A stretch of 64,000 bases of DNA from an uncultured delta proteobacterium (GTDB taxonomy: Bacteria; Myxococcota; Myxococcia; Myxococcales; 40CM-4-68-19). The position numbers and the translations under genes were made by a program. The notes beneath the pieces were generated by a model. It saw only the letters and a program-made list of their open reading frames with translations, was not told the DNA's origin and did no database searches. This document shows positions 10,859-21,000 of the stretch, piece by piece. Position 1 is the stretch's first letter, and the number at the start of each line of letters is the position of its first letter. The stretch spans positions 62,001 through 126,000 of the forward strand of contig CAIWCD010000014.1 in assembly GCA_903911145.1 (NCBI GenBank), in the 5' to 3' direction.

Positions 10859-11584
10859 CTACAGGCGACCAGCCAACCGGTCGAAACGAAGCTTCCAAAC
10901 TACTGCCACCGCTTCGAGGAAAACCTTGCGGCTCATCTTCGATTTCCCGAGCGTGCGATCACGAAAGACGATCGGCACCTCCTTGACCCGCATCCCCGCG
11001 CAGGCAAGGCGATACGTCATCTCGATCTGAAACGAGTATCCGTTGGACCGGACGGTGGTCAGATCCAACGCGTTCAGTGCGACCGCGCTAAAGCCCTTGT
11101 AGCCCGAGGTCAGATCGTTGACCCCCAAGCCGAGGATGGTTCGGGCATAGATCGAGCCGCCCTTGGAGAGCACATGGCGACCCGGGCCCCAGCCCTCGAC
11201 GCGGCCGCCAGGGATGTTGCGCGAGCCGATCACCACGTCGAATCCCTCATCCAGAGCGCGGAAGAAGTCGGGCAGATGCTGCGGGTCGTGAGACAGATCC
11301 GCATCCATTTCCAGGAATCGTTCGTAGCCCTGCGCCAGGCCTCGCTGGAATGCTTGCAGATAGGCGGTTCCCAGCCCGAGTTTCCCCGATCGGTGCAGCA
11401 CCGTCACGCGCCGATCCGCCGCTGCGAGCCGATCGGCGAGCTCCCCTGTTCCGTCGGGTGAGTTGTCATCGACGATCAGGATGTCGCAATGAGGGGCGGC
11501 AATGCGTACGGCCGCGACGAACCCTTCCAGGTTCTCTTTCTCATTGTACGTCGGCGTGACGATCAACGTCTTCGGGCTTGGCAT
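10859..11584 (-). CDS. Polyprenol-phosphate mannosyltransferase-like GT2
   Basis: A 241-residue single-domain GT2 of the dolichol/polyprenol monophosphomannose synthase type. It shows TLIVTPTYNEKENL at the N-terminus, LIVDDNSPDGTGE, the metal-binding FLEMDADLSHDP, VVIGSRNIPGG and the family signature LTSGYKGFSAVAL. It transfers a sugar (usually mannose) from a nucleotide donor to a polyprenyl phosphate on the inner membrane face. The start at 11584 (MPSPKTLIV) matches the family; the open frame continues upstream but the extra residues are not family-like. It lacks the C-terminal membrane domain seen in some homologues. It sits in the polysaccharide locus and follows the methyltransferase gene on the same strand after 70 bases. 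Confidence 0.93.
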   Translation of the reverse strand: MPSPKTLIVTPTYNEKENLEGFVAAVRIAAPHCDILIVDDNSPDGTGELADRLAAADRRVTVLHRSGKLGLGTAYLQAFQRGLAQGYERFLEMDADLSHDPQHLPDFFRALDEGFDVVIGSRNIPGGRVEGWGPGRHVLSKGGSIYARTILGLGVNDLTSGYKGFSAVALNALDLTTVRSNGYSFQIEMTYRLACAGMRVKEVPIVFRDRTLGKSKMSRKVFLEAVAVVWKLRFDRLAGRL

Positions 11585-11654
11585 GGCAATGAGGGCTCGG
11601 TCTGGCTCGGTCGTTACGATTGGATTGGGATCGCCGCGAATGCTTCGGCGGATC

Positions 11655-12467
11655 CTATCCAGCCAGGACGCCGGCTGGTTGAATCGACTCGGAGGCGGTC
11701 CGGCGTCTGGCGACCAGAAGCACCAGATTCCCGAACGGGTGACGCCATTTCTGATGGGGAACTGCTCGGGAGAGAGCATGCGCCAGTGAATAGGAGAGGC
11801 CCGCCAGGAACGGAGTCAGAAAGTGGGTCGTAGTCTTGAGCTCGACCGCGAACTCTTCATGGAAGCGGGGGTAGAGTTCAGCCAGTCGCTTCTCCATATT
11901 GAAATAAGTAAATTTTGTTACATGCTGTTCCTCGTAGCTGATCGAGGAGAAGCGGTTAAGCAAGATCTCGATTAGAGGCCACGCGCTGGCATAGTTTGGC
12001 GTGGTGATCACCAAGCGCCCTCCAGGAGCGAGTTTGCGCGAGAGGCGACCGAGCAGAACCTGAACTTCTTCCTGATTGAGGTGTTCGATGACCTCAATGA
12101 GAGTCACGCAATCGAACTGCTCGGTGAGACTATCCAGTTGGCTTACGTCAACGAGGTGTCGGAATTCGCGGTAGCTCGTCTGGTAGTGCTGCCGCGCATA
12201 TTCGATTTGCGCAGCGAGGATATCGACCCCAACCTGGTGGGAAAACTGGGTCTCTGGAACCATAGAGAGGAACGAGCCGGCGAAACAGCCGACATCTAAC
12301 AGGGAGCGCATCCCGGTGGTCGGCAAGCAATCGAGGACGCGTTCGAATTTCGAGAGGTGCCAGAGGCGCCGGATCGGGTTTCCTCCCCGCAGGACGGAAT
12401 CGTAATAGCCGACCGGGATTTGCCCGTAGTCAAAGGCGGGTTGAACTGGTGCGTCATTTTCGTTCAT
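11655..12467 (-). CDS. Class I SAM-dependent methyltransferase
   Basis: 270 residues with a UbiE/Coq3-like Rossmann core: motif I LLDVGCFAGSFLSMV, the acidic end of beta-2 VGVDILAAQIEYA, motif post-I CVTLIEVIEHLNQEEV and LAPGGRLVITTPNY. It probably methylates a sugar or glycolipid of the polysaccharide locus; the substrate cannot be told. Starts at 12467 (MNEN) or 12479 (MQRT) are both possible. The 3' half of the gene contains AT-rich stretches (around 11885-11930) unlike its GC-rich neighbours, hinting at transfer from elsewhere. Its start lies only 15 bases from that of the divergent DUF2142 gene. Confidence 0.9.
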   Translation of the reverse strand: MNENDAPVQPAFDYGQIPVGYYDSVLRGGNPIRRLWHLSKFERVLDCLPTTGMRSLLDVGCFAGSFLSMVPETQFSHQVGVDILAAQIEYARQHYQTSYREFRHLVDVSQLDSLTEQFDCVTLIEVIEHLNQEEVQVLLGRLSRKLAPGGRLVITTPNYASAWPLIEILLNRFSSISYEEQHVTKFTYFNMEKRLAELYPRFHEEFAVELKTTTHFLTPFLAGLSYSLAHALSRAVPHQKWRHPFGNLVLLVARRRTASESIQPAGVLAG

Positions 12468-12482
12468 AGTGCGCTGCATACA

Positions 12483-14006
12483 ATGAAAAACAGCGAAACT
12501 GAACCGAATAATCGGCGGGCCATGTGGCTGGTCGTCGGCTACTGCCTGCTCGCGAGTTGCTGGCTTTTCACCGTCCCTCCGTTCTCTGCGCCCGACGAAG
12601 CCGACCATTTCCAAAGGGCCATTTCCGTTGGCGCAGGGCAGATCATCGGAGCGCGTCCGGAGAAGTTCAGCGATCCAGCGTTGGAGCCGCGCCAGGAGGC
12701 CTGGGTCGCCCAGACGGTGCGCCGCGTGAACCTCCGCGACGGTCTGGTTCCGGACGGCTACGCCTGCAATGCGTTCAAGCCCGCCCTGTCAGCCCATTGC
12801 GACGATCTGGTGCCGCCAGTTTCGCATGACCCGGTCACACGCTTGACCATGAACGGGACCTACCAGCCGGCGCCGTTCCTGCTCCCAGGTCTTTTCGCGG
12901 ACGCCACGCGCGACCGCCTGGTCGCGTTGCGACTTGCCCGGATCGCGAGCGCGATTACCTCCCTGTTGCTCCTCGTCACCGCGGTACTCTGTTTTGTCAT
13001 CGACGACGCTTCCTCGCTCGGTGTCCTGGTGGCGGTGACTCCAATGGTTGTCTTCATCGGCAGCGTGCTGAATCCAAGCGGGCCGGAGGTTGCCGCCGGG
13101 GTTGCCCTGATCGCCTCGCTTCTCGCGCTCGGCCGGGAGCGAAATGGCCTGTCGGCCGACGACATTCACAAGCGGCTGCTCGCACTGGCGCTTGTGGCTG
13201 GCGTCGCTCTTGCGCTGACCCGGACGCTTGGGCCTCTCTGGATCGCGCTTGAGGTCGGTCTCTGGGTCTTCTGGATCGGCTGGCGGCGCGCGCTGGAATT
13301 GACCCGCCGCGCGCCTCGGTGGAGCGCAGCAACGGTCGGTGCAATTGCAGTCGCCTGCGCGGTCAACCGGTTGTGGGAGGGGCGATATGGACCGCACTTG
13401 GCGATTGCTCGTACGGAGTCCCTCGCTACCGCGATTGACCAGTCCGTGAGGCTTTGGCCGCGGTGGATTCTCGAGCACATCGGCGACTTCCAATATCTGG
13501 ATACTCCAATGCCCCGAGTTGCAGTCCTGGCCTGGGGCGTAGTGGCGGTAGGCCTGGTGGCGTTGGCGCTGATCGTCGGGACGCCACGCGACCGGCGCGC
13601 GCTCCTTCTCGTGGGCGGTACCGTCGCGGTTGTGCCGGTAATGCTCCACGCGGTATTCTTGCGGCCTATCGGATGGGCGATCCAAGGCCGCCACGTCCTG
13701 CCCCTCACTGTCGCGCTCCCGCTCTTCGCCGGCGAGATTCTCTCCCGAAACCGGCCTCGGTTTGCTTCCACCGCCAGCCTTCGCCTGCTCTCTGCGGCAG
13801 GGACCGTTTGTGCCTTGGTTCAGCTCGCAGGGTTATATGCGAATGGCCGTCGGTCGGCGGTGGGCGTCAACGGCCCAGGATGGTTCATGATGCACGCCGA
13901 GTGGAGTCCGACGCTTGGCTGGGCGACTTGGTGCCTGGTTGGAGCGGCGGGAGCGAGTGCGTTGACGCTTGGTGCGCTTACGCTCAGGGGCGAGGTGCGC
14001 GACTGA
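12483..14006 (+). CDS. DUF2142 family polytopic membrane protein
   Basis: 507 residues, very hydrophobic, with roughly ten membrane segments. The DUF2142 signature is the periplasmic loop just after helix 1, here PPFSAPDEADHFQRA. Family members lie in polysaccharide and O-antigen loci and resemble GT-C type lipid-sugar-dependent glycosyltransferases, so transfer of a sugar from a polyprenyl donor outside the membrane is plausible but unproven. The ATG at 12483 gives MKNSETEPNN; an internal ATG at 12522 (MWLVVGYC) starts right at the first helix. Transcribed divergently from the methyltransferase, with almost no space for a promoter. Confidence 0.85.
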   Translation: MKNSETEPNNRRAMWLVVGYCLLASCWLFTVPPFSAPDEADHFQRAISVGAGQIIGARPEKFSDPALEPRQEAWVAQTVRRVNLRDGLVPDGYACNAFKPALSAHCDDLVPPVSHDPVTRLTMNGTYQPAPFLLPGLFADATRDRLVALRLARIASAITSLLLLVTAVLCFVIDDASSLGVLVAVTPMVVFIGSVLNPSGPEVAAGVALIASLLALGRERNGLSADDIHKRLLALALVAGVALALTRTLGPLWIALEVGLWVFWIGWRRALELTRRAPRWSAATVGAIAVACAVNRLWEGRYGPHLAIARTESLATAIDQSVRLWPRWILEHIGDFQYLDTPMPRVAVLAWGVVAVGLVALALIVGTPRDRRALLLVGGTVAVVPVMLHAVFLRPIGWAIQGRHVLPLTVALPLFAGEILSRNRPRFASTASLRLLSAAGTVCALVQLAGLYANGRRSAVGVNGPGWFMMHAEWSPTLGWATWCLVGAAGASALTLGALTLRGEVRD

Positions 14007-14067
14007 TTGCATTCGGGCCCTCACTCTAGGTGGGTCCAGTAATTGAGAGCGATGCCTGGGCGAACAA

Positions 14068-14093
14068 TCGGGCGCAACTGCTGGAGCGCCCGA
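14068..14093 (+). terminator. Possible weak hairpin after the DUF2142 gene
   Basis: A perfect 8-bp stem, TCGGGCGC with GCGCCCGA, closes a 10-base loop 62 bases after the DUF2142 stop. No T-run follows, so it is at best a weak or factor-assisted terminator. Confidence 0.3.
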
Positions 14094-14126
14094 GCAAATC
14101 GGGCAGCTGGGAATATCTCTTTGAGG

Positions 14127-14156
14127 TTGCTGGCGAGAGATCCATTCCCCTATAGT
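14127..14156 (+). promoter_or_regulatory. Candidate sigma-70 promoter for the 1280-residue glycosyltransferase gene
   Basis: TTGCTG at 14127-14132 and TATAGT at 14151-14156 are separated by 18 bases, and the gene starts 56 bases downstream. The 205-base gap upstream of this gene contains nothing else besides the hairpin at 14068-14093. Based on consensus match only. Confidence 0.4.
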
Positions 14157-14211
14157 CCGCGCCTTTTCTGCGCTGCGGCGGATGCTCTCGCGAAACAAAG
14201 GTTTCCATAAA

Positions 14212-17200
14212 ATGTCGCACGACAATTCTGTCCCGCCTCGTCCGGCGCCTCAGTCGAAGGTCGCCGTTTCGCATCTGACGATCGACGGTGAGGCATCCCA
14301 GGAAGACCTGGCGGAGATGCTTGAAGCAGAGCGCGAGCACATTGCTTCGCTGCGTGCGAGCGGGCCCGTCTCATCGCTCTGGGTCCACGAGCGGATCCTG
14401 GCGCTCCTGCAGCGCGAGTTTTCACAGCGGGACACCGGCCCCAGCGCGCCGAGCGCGGCCGTCAGCTCTCCATCGCTGACCCGGCTCTGGCAAGCGGCCG
14501 ACGTCCAGCAGTTCAGCGTGCCGCTCTCGCACCGGCCGGTCATCGGTGCCGGTGTCACGGCGATGAAGCGCGCGTTTATCGACGGCCTCAGGCCGTTCCA
14601 TGCAGAGATGATGCGTCCGCAGCGCATCTTCAACGAACAGCTGGTCGATCTCCTCAACGCGATGGTGTCGCGGGCGTGGCGCAAGGATCTGATCAACAAG
14701 TTCCGGCTGCTCTCCACGCTGACTGACCCGACGCGCTGGCAGGTGCAATCGCATCGAACCAGGTTGGCGGCGCAGGCGGTTGAGCTGGCCAAGCGCTCCT
14801 ATCTGAGCGCCGGGCGCGGCGTCCTCGCTCCTCTGCTGGCGAGGCAGCGCGACTGGAATGAATGCGTCGTCGGGTTGCTGCGGCTCTGCCTCGAGTCCGA
14901 GGAGGCACCTGAGGCGGAAGCGCTGACTCGGCAGTTTGATCGATTGCTCTCGCTCGTCGAACTTGGCCCCGCGGCCGGGATGGCCCGGGTCGGCAGGGGG
15001 GCCGCACTGGAGCTGTTGCGGAGGCAGCTCGAATTCAACCGGGAGGCGACGCGGCAATTGCTGGGTCTTCTGGCGAAGACGCCGCCGCGCGCGCTGGCGG
15101 GGCTCGACTATGCGGATTGGATTTCGCTGCGCGAAGCGAAACGGAAAGCGGAGGTTGCTGTCGGCCTCGCCAAGCTCAAGACGCGGCCGCTCATCAGCAT
15201 TGTGATTCCCGTCTACAATACGCCGGAGCCGGTTCTCAAGGCGTGCCTCGATTCGGTGCTCGCGCAGAGCTATCCGCATTGGGAGATCTGCGCGGTCGAC
15301 GATTGCTCGCCGTCCGCGGCGGTCACACAGATCCTCAACGCTTATGCGCAGAAGGATCGCCGCATTCAGGTCAGGCGACTGGCCTCAAATGCGGGGATCG
15401 CGCGGGCCACCAACGCGGCCGTTGAACTCGCCAAAGGAGAGCTGGTCGGGTTTCTCGATCACGACGACGAGCTCACGCCGGATGCGCTCGCCGAGATGGC
15501 CCTGCGCCTCGACAGAGAGCCCGCCCTCGAGCTCGTCTATTCCGACGAAGATCGTCTCGATGAGCAGGGGCGCCGTTTCGGGCCATTCTTCAAGCCCGAC
15601 TGGTCGCCCGATCTCCTGCTCTCGGTCAACTACGTCTGCCACTTTCTGGTTGTGCGCAAGTCTCTCCTCGATCAGGTCGGCGGACTGCGCGAGGGGGTCG
15701 ACGGTTCGCAGGACTACGATCTGCTATTGCGCTTGAGCGAGAAGACGCACCACATCGGGCATATCTCGCAGGTGCTTTACCATTGGAGGGTATCGGCGAC
15801 CTCGACGGCCGCTAATCCCGCCAATAAGCCGGCCGCATCCAATGCGGGCTTGCGCGCGCTGCGCGATCACCTTGCGCGGGTGGGCAGCAAGGCCTTGGCA
15901 GAAGCGCCGGTGCCGACCAATTATCATGTCCGCTATCCGCTGATTGGAGAGCCACTCGTCTCCATCATCGTTCCCTTCAAGGACAAGCCCGAACTGCTCA
16001 ACCAGCTGGTGACCAGCCTCTTCCAGATCACGAGCTACCAGAATTTCGAGCTTCTCCTGATCTCCAACAACAGCGTTCAGCCCGAAACGGCCGCGGCGCT
16101 CGAACGGATGGTCGACCCGCGGATTCGCAAGCTCACCTGGGATCACGCGTTCAACTACTCGGCCATTAATAATTTCGGAGCGCGTGCGGCCAAGGGCGAG
16201 CTGCTGCTGTTCTTGAACAACGATATCGAGATCACCCAGCCGGATTGGCTGCAGGAGTTGATTGGTCAGGCCCAACGGCCGGAGGTTGGTGCGGTCGGGC
16301 CGAAGCTCCTGTTTCCGGACCGGAAGCTCCAGCATGCGGGAGTTATTCTCGGCATCGGTGGGTTTGCCTCACACGCATTTGCCCAGCTGCCGGATCAGCC
16401 GCTGTGGACTGCGTTCGGGCACCAGAACTGGGTGCGCAATTACCTCGCAGTGACAAGCGCGTGTGTACTCATGCGCCGCGAAGTGTTTGAGCGCATCGGC
16501 GGCTACGATGAAAGCTTCATCGTCTGCGGCAGCGATGTCGAGATCTGCCTGCGGATGGTGGAGGCGGGCCTGCGGGTTATCTACACGCCATATGCGGAGC
16601 TGATTCACCACGAATCAGCGACCCGGCGCTGGGACAGCATTCCGGAGAATGACTTCTGGCGATCCTTCGTTGCATACCGGCCCTATCTTGAACGCGGCGA
16701 TCCCTTCTACAATCCGAACCTCTCACTCCAGTCGGCCGATGGTGCGCTGCGATCGGACGAGACCTCTGCCGAGGCGTTGGCGCTCGGGCACCTGCGAACG
16801 CTCCCCGGTGCACAGCCCCCGAATGTTCCCGCCCTCAAGGTCGAGCAGCAGCGGCAGATCATCAGCTTTCTGCCTTCGCTCGATTACAAACGCGAGGAAG
16901 GCAACTCTGTTGAACAAGATCTGCTCGACCCGCTCGCGCGTCTGAGAATCAAGGGAAGGCTCGAGCGGATCACCTGGTTTCTGCCCTTCTTCCATCACCC
17001 GTTTGGAGGGATCCACACCATCCTTCGTCTGGGCGATCTGCTCCAGAAGCGGCACGGCATCCAGAGTCACTTTGTGATCGCGGATTCCCCGCAGGCAGAT
17101 CTCAAATCTCTCGAAGCCAAGGTCCGCGCCGTGATGCCGCTCGACTTCAAGGGCACGTTTCAGGTGCTGCGCGGGCGAGACGATCTTCCCAACCTCGCTG

Positions 17201-18054
17201 CATGCGATCTGGCGGTCGCGACGCTCTGGACCACCGCCTATCTGGTCAAGGATTTCGAAGGCGCGCTGGCAAAGGGATACCTGGTGCAGGATTTCGAGCC
17301 GCTCTTCTATTCGGCCAGCACGTTATATGCGCTCGCTGAGCAGACCTATCGGCTCGGCTTGTACGGAATCTTCAACACCCGAGGCCTCTACGAATCAGTA
17401 ACGGCCAACTATCCAATGACGGGCTGCTGGTTTGAGCCCGCGGTGGATTCGACGGTCTTTCACGCCAGGCGGCCCGCGCGGTTTGGACCGGTGAAGTTGT
17501 TCTTCTATGCAAGACCATCGAACGACAGAAACGGATTCGAGTTGGGAGTGAGCGCGCTGCGCGATCTGAAGGCCGAGTTTGGCGAGCGGATCGAGATCGT
17601 CACCGCGGGGGAGCATTGGGATCCCGCGACCTATGGTCTGGAGGGGGCCGTGACCAACCTCGGCGTTCTGCCCTATGAGAAAACGGCGGACTTGTATCGG
17701 CAGTGCGATGTCGGCCTGGTCTTCATGTTTACCAAGCATCCATCATATCTCCCGTTCGAGTTAATGGCCTGCGGTGTCACGGTGGTCACCAATCGGAACC
17801 CGGCCAACGCCTGGTTGCTTGAACCCGATATCAACTGCCTGATCGCCGACCCGACGCTCACCGGCGTGCGCAACCAGCTGCGCCGCGCGATTCTCGAGCC
17901 CACGTTGAGAGAGCGGATTGCCCGCGCCGGGAGCGAGCGGGTCAGCCGCACGACCTGGGAAGCGCAGGCCGATCGCATCCACGCGTCGATCGCGCACGCA
18001 TTGAATCCTGTGGCCTCCGAGTCAGACGCGGCACAGAGCTCAGCGGCGCTGTGA
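14212..18054 (+). CDS. Three-domain glycosyltransferase: GT2-GT2-WsaF-like
   Basis: 1280 residues. An N-terminal helical region of about 320 residues has no recognised family. It is followed by GT2 domain one (PLISIVIPVYNTPEP, ICAVDDCSPS, the metal site FLDHDDELTPDAL and YSDEDRLDEQGRRFGPFFKP). GT2 domain two has PLVSIIVPFKDKPE, FNYSAINNFG and LFLNNDIEITQPDWL. The C-terminal GT-B domain has WFLPFFHHPFGGIHT, GYLVQDFEPLFY, FFYARPSNDRNG and SYLPFELMACGV, the pattern of WsaF-type rhamnosyltransferases. Both GT2 metal motifs are intact here. It probably builds a rhamnose-rich glycan repeat with three linkages from one polypeptide. The ATG at 14212 is used; an upstream ATG at 14182 is in frame. Its 3' end overlaps the convergent 1304-residue gene by 15 bases. 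Confidence 0.9.
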   Translation: MSHDNSVPPRPAPQSKVAVSHLTIDGEASQEDLAEMLEAEREHIASLRASGPVSSLWVHERILALLQREFSQRDTGPSAPSAAVSSPSLTRLWQAADVQQFSVPLSHRPVIGAGVTAMKRAFIDGLRPFHAEMMRPQRIFNEQLVDLLNAMVSRAWRKDLINKFRLLSTLTDPTRWQVQSHRTRLAAQAVELAKRSYLSAGRGVLAPLLARQRDWNECVVGLLRLCLESEEAPEAEALTRQFDRLLSLVELGPAAGMARVGRGAALELLRRQLEFNREATRQLLGLLAKTPPRALAGLDYADWISLREAKRKAEVAVGLAKLKTRPLISIVIPVYNTPEPVLKACLDSVLAQSYPHWEICAVDDCSPSAAVTQILNAYAQKDRRIQVRRLASNAGIARATNAAVELAKGELVGFLDHDDELTPDALAEMALRLDREPALELVYSDEDRLDEQGRRFGPFFKPDWSPDLLLSVNYVCHFLVVRKSLLDQVGGLREGVDGSQDYDLLLRLSEKTHHIGHISQVLYHWRVSATSTAANPANKPAASNAGLRALRDHLARVGSKALAEAPVPTNYHVRYPLIGEPLVSIIVPFKDKPELLNQLVTSLFQITSYQNFELLLISNNSVQPETAAALERMVDPRIRKLTWDHAFNYSAINNFGARAAKGELLLFLNNDIEITQPDWLQELIGQAQRPEVGAVGPKLLFPDRKLQHAGVILGIGGFASHAFAQLPDQPLWTAFGHQNWVRNYLAVTSACVLMRREVFERIGGYDESFIVCGSDVEICLRMVEAGLRVIYTPYAELIHHESATRRWDSIPENDFWRSFVAYRPYLERGDPFYNPNLSLQSADGALRSDETSAEALALGHLRTLPGAQPPNVPALKVEQQRQIISFLPSLDYKREEGNSVEQDLLDPLARLRIKGRLERITWFLPFFHHPFGGIHTILRLGDLLQKRHGIQSHFVIADSPQADLKSLEAKVRAVMPLDFKGTFQVLRGRDDLPNLAACDLAVATLWTTAYLVKDFEGALAKGYLVQDFEPLFYSASTLYALAEQTYRLGLYGIFNTRGLYESVTANYPMTGCWFEPAVDSTVFHARRPARFGPVKLFFYARPSNDRNGFELGVSALRDLKAEFGERIEIVTAGEHWDPATYGLEGAVTNLGVLPYEKTADLYRQCDVGLVFMFTKHPSYLPFELMACGVTVVTNRNPANAWLLEPDINCLIADPTLTGVRNQLRRAILEPTLRERIARAGSERVSRTTWEAQADRIHASIAHALNPVASESDAAQSSAAL

Positions 18055-21000
18055 AACGTCGCGCCAGCCCTGCGCTGCGCGCGGCGGCCAGGCAAGACCG
18101 AAATGGTCGGAGCCGAGCGAGAGATTGGGACTATAGGCGGGATCCTGCTTGAGCTTCTCTCCCCATCGCTCGAGCATATAGCGCTCCTCAGCTTCAAAGC
18201 GCGGCGTCGTCAGCGGAGGCTGGTCGCTCCCGAGGCTCTCGGCCTCGTGATGATAGAGCTCTGCAAATGGCGTGTAGATATTTCGATATCCCGCCTCGGC
18301 GATGCGCAGGCAGAAGTCGACGTCATTAAACGCCATCGGAAGATGTTTCGAATCGAGGCCTCCGACCTCCTCGTAGATGCTGCGGCGCACGCAGAGGCAC
18401 GCGGCGTTCACCGCCGTCATTCTCTGGACTATCTGTGCGCGCCCGAAATATCCGGGGAACTCGCGCGCAACCCGTCGATGGACGTGCCCGGCAATGCCGT
18501 GGATGCCGGTGACGATCCCGGCATGCTCAATGGTGTTGTCCCGATAGAGCAGCTTGGCGCCGACTGCGCCGACCTCGGGCCGCACCGCTTGCGAGACGAG
18601 TTCGCTGAGCCAACCGGCGTCGATGGTCTCGACGCTCTCGCTGAGCAGGCAGAGCAGTTCGCCACGCGCCTCGCGAGCTCCGAGGTTCATCGTCGCCGAA
18701 TCATTGAGCTCGGAATCAGATCGAACGATGCGTGCGTGGCGCGCGGCTTCCAGCTCGGCGAGATATCGAAGGGTGTCTGAATTCCTGCTCTGATTGTCGA
18801 CGACCAGGATCTCGAAGCGCGGGTAGCTCGTGCGTTTGGAAATGCTCTCGATGCAGCGGCGGAGGAGACCGTGGCCGTCGTAGGTGGGGATGACAATGCT
18901 CACCATCGGTGCGTTCGCGGGGACCGACCGGCGCACGCGATAGACGGTCGGCACCTTACCCGGCATTACCTCTATGTTTGGGTCGGTCCTGGCGAAGTGG
19001 TCGCGCAGCGCGCGCTCGGCGGCCGACTGGGCGTAGCTCTTCTCCCCGATGGCCCTGGCGGTCGAACCTTCGATTGCGCGCCAGTGATAGAGTACATGCG
19101 GGATATGGCGCACGCGCTCTGTCCGTTCAATGCAGCGCAGCGCGAGATCGTAATCCTGGCTTCCTTCAAATCCCTTGCGAAACCCGCCCACCGATCGGAC
19201 CAGCGCGGTTCGATAGACGCCCAGGTGGGAAAAGTAGTTCTGCGCGCCGAACAGATCGGGATCCCACTCAGGTTTGAAATAGGCGCCAAAGCGGCGTCCG
19301 TTGATATCGATCTTATCCTCGTCGCTGTAGATGAGGTCGACGTCGGGATGCGCGGAGATCTCCGCTGCAACCAGATAGAGCGCGTGCGGCGGCAGCTCGT
19401 CGTCGTGATCGAGGAGCGCGACATATTCGCCTGTCGCCAGCTCCAACGCGCTGTTGGACGCCTCCGAGATATGCCCGTTGCGATCACGGAAGGTCACCTT
19501 GATGCGCGAGTCGCCGGAGGCCACTTCCTCGAGGACACGGCGGACATGCGGGGACCTCGAGGCATCGTCGGCGATGCACAGCTCCCACTTTGCATAATGC
19601 TGCGCGTACACCGATTCAATCGCGCGGCGCAGCCAACGCTCCGGCGGTTCAAAGACCGGCATGACGATCGAGATCAGCGGGCCGTTCTCTCGCAGCCGCG
19701 CGCAGTCGGCCTCGATGGCCGCGATCTCGGCGGGCGTCCGCGTGTCATAGGCCGCGATCCACTCGGCGTAGCTGCGTGCGCGCTCATCTTCTCCTGATGC
19801 GGCTCGGAACGTCTCGTTGAGGCGCGCCCGCAGTCCGCGCACGCCGTCCGCGCGAAGCGTCTGAATCAAGCCGGTGAGCCGGGTCGGAACCTTCCTCGGT
19901 TCGGAGAGCGCACGGCGCGCGAGCGGCGCGGCCATGCGCATCCCCGCCTCCAGCTTCCCCATCTCCTGGACGTCCACCTTGCCGAGACGAAACGTTCCCG
20001 CGCGATCGATCGGATCAAGGCGGAGTGCTTGCACGCTGGTTCCGAGGTGCACGAGCGCTTCGATCTTGCCTCCGATCGGGCGCGGCAGGCGAATCGCATT
20101 CGCCGCAGAGTAGCCGAGCCCATTGTCGACGTGGAGCACCGGCCCGCCCGGACTCGGGCCGTCGTAGGTAAGCTCAATCTGCAGCTGCACCCAGTGGGTC
20201 GGGAAGCGGCCGTCGCGCGGGGTCAGCGTGAAGCTGGGCTCCGCATCGGTGGCGCGCCAGTCGCCGCGCGCCGCATCAACGATCTCGAGATGCCTGGCCG
20301 GTAAGGCGATCATCGAGACGCACGGCCGCAGCACAGTCGTGCGGGCCGCGCGGCCAATCTCCGCGAGCGGGGACTGCTCGAGCTGCGACACCCGTTGCAC
20401 GAGCGATTCCGCCAGGTGAGCGAAGCCGGCTGCCGTCGCGCGCAACTCAGCGATCCCCGCATCGAGCGCGCTCTCTGCCTTCTCGAGCTTGCCGAGCCGC
20501 TTGTCCTGGGTGCCGTGGGCTTCGCGAAGTCGGGCGAACTCCGCAACGCTGATCGCGCGCTGCTCCGCGATCTCCCGCTCGAGCGTCGCCATCGCCGCGC
20601 CGTGTGGCGCGAGGCGCGTTTCGAGCTGGCTGTTGAGCTTCGTGTCGACGCGCGCATCGATCGCTGCTGGAGACAACGCAGACAACTGCGTCTCGAGCAG
20701 CGCCAGACGCTCTGCGAGGATGCGGCTCTGCGCTTCCCAGTGCGCGTCGCTTTCGCGCAACACGCGGGTGGCAGACTCCTCGAGAGAAGATCGCGGCCAG
20801 CTCATCCGCACGGTCATCGACGCGCCGTCGAGCTGAGCGCAGACCTCGGCGGAGAGTGGCAGTTCAATCGACGGATCGTTTCCGGTCGAGAGCCACGTCA
20901 GGCCATCGGGCGCGGTGAAGAGTGCCAGCTCGTGGCGCGCGGCCAACGTCGCGGCGTGCCCATCCCAGCGCCACAAGAGCGCGCCCGAGGCCGAACGCAG

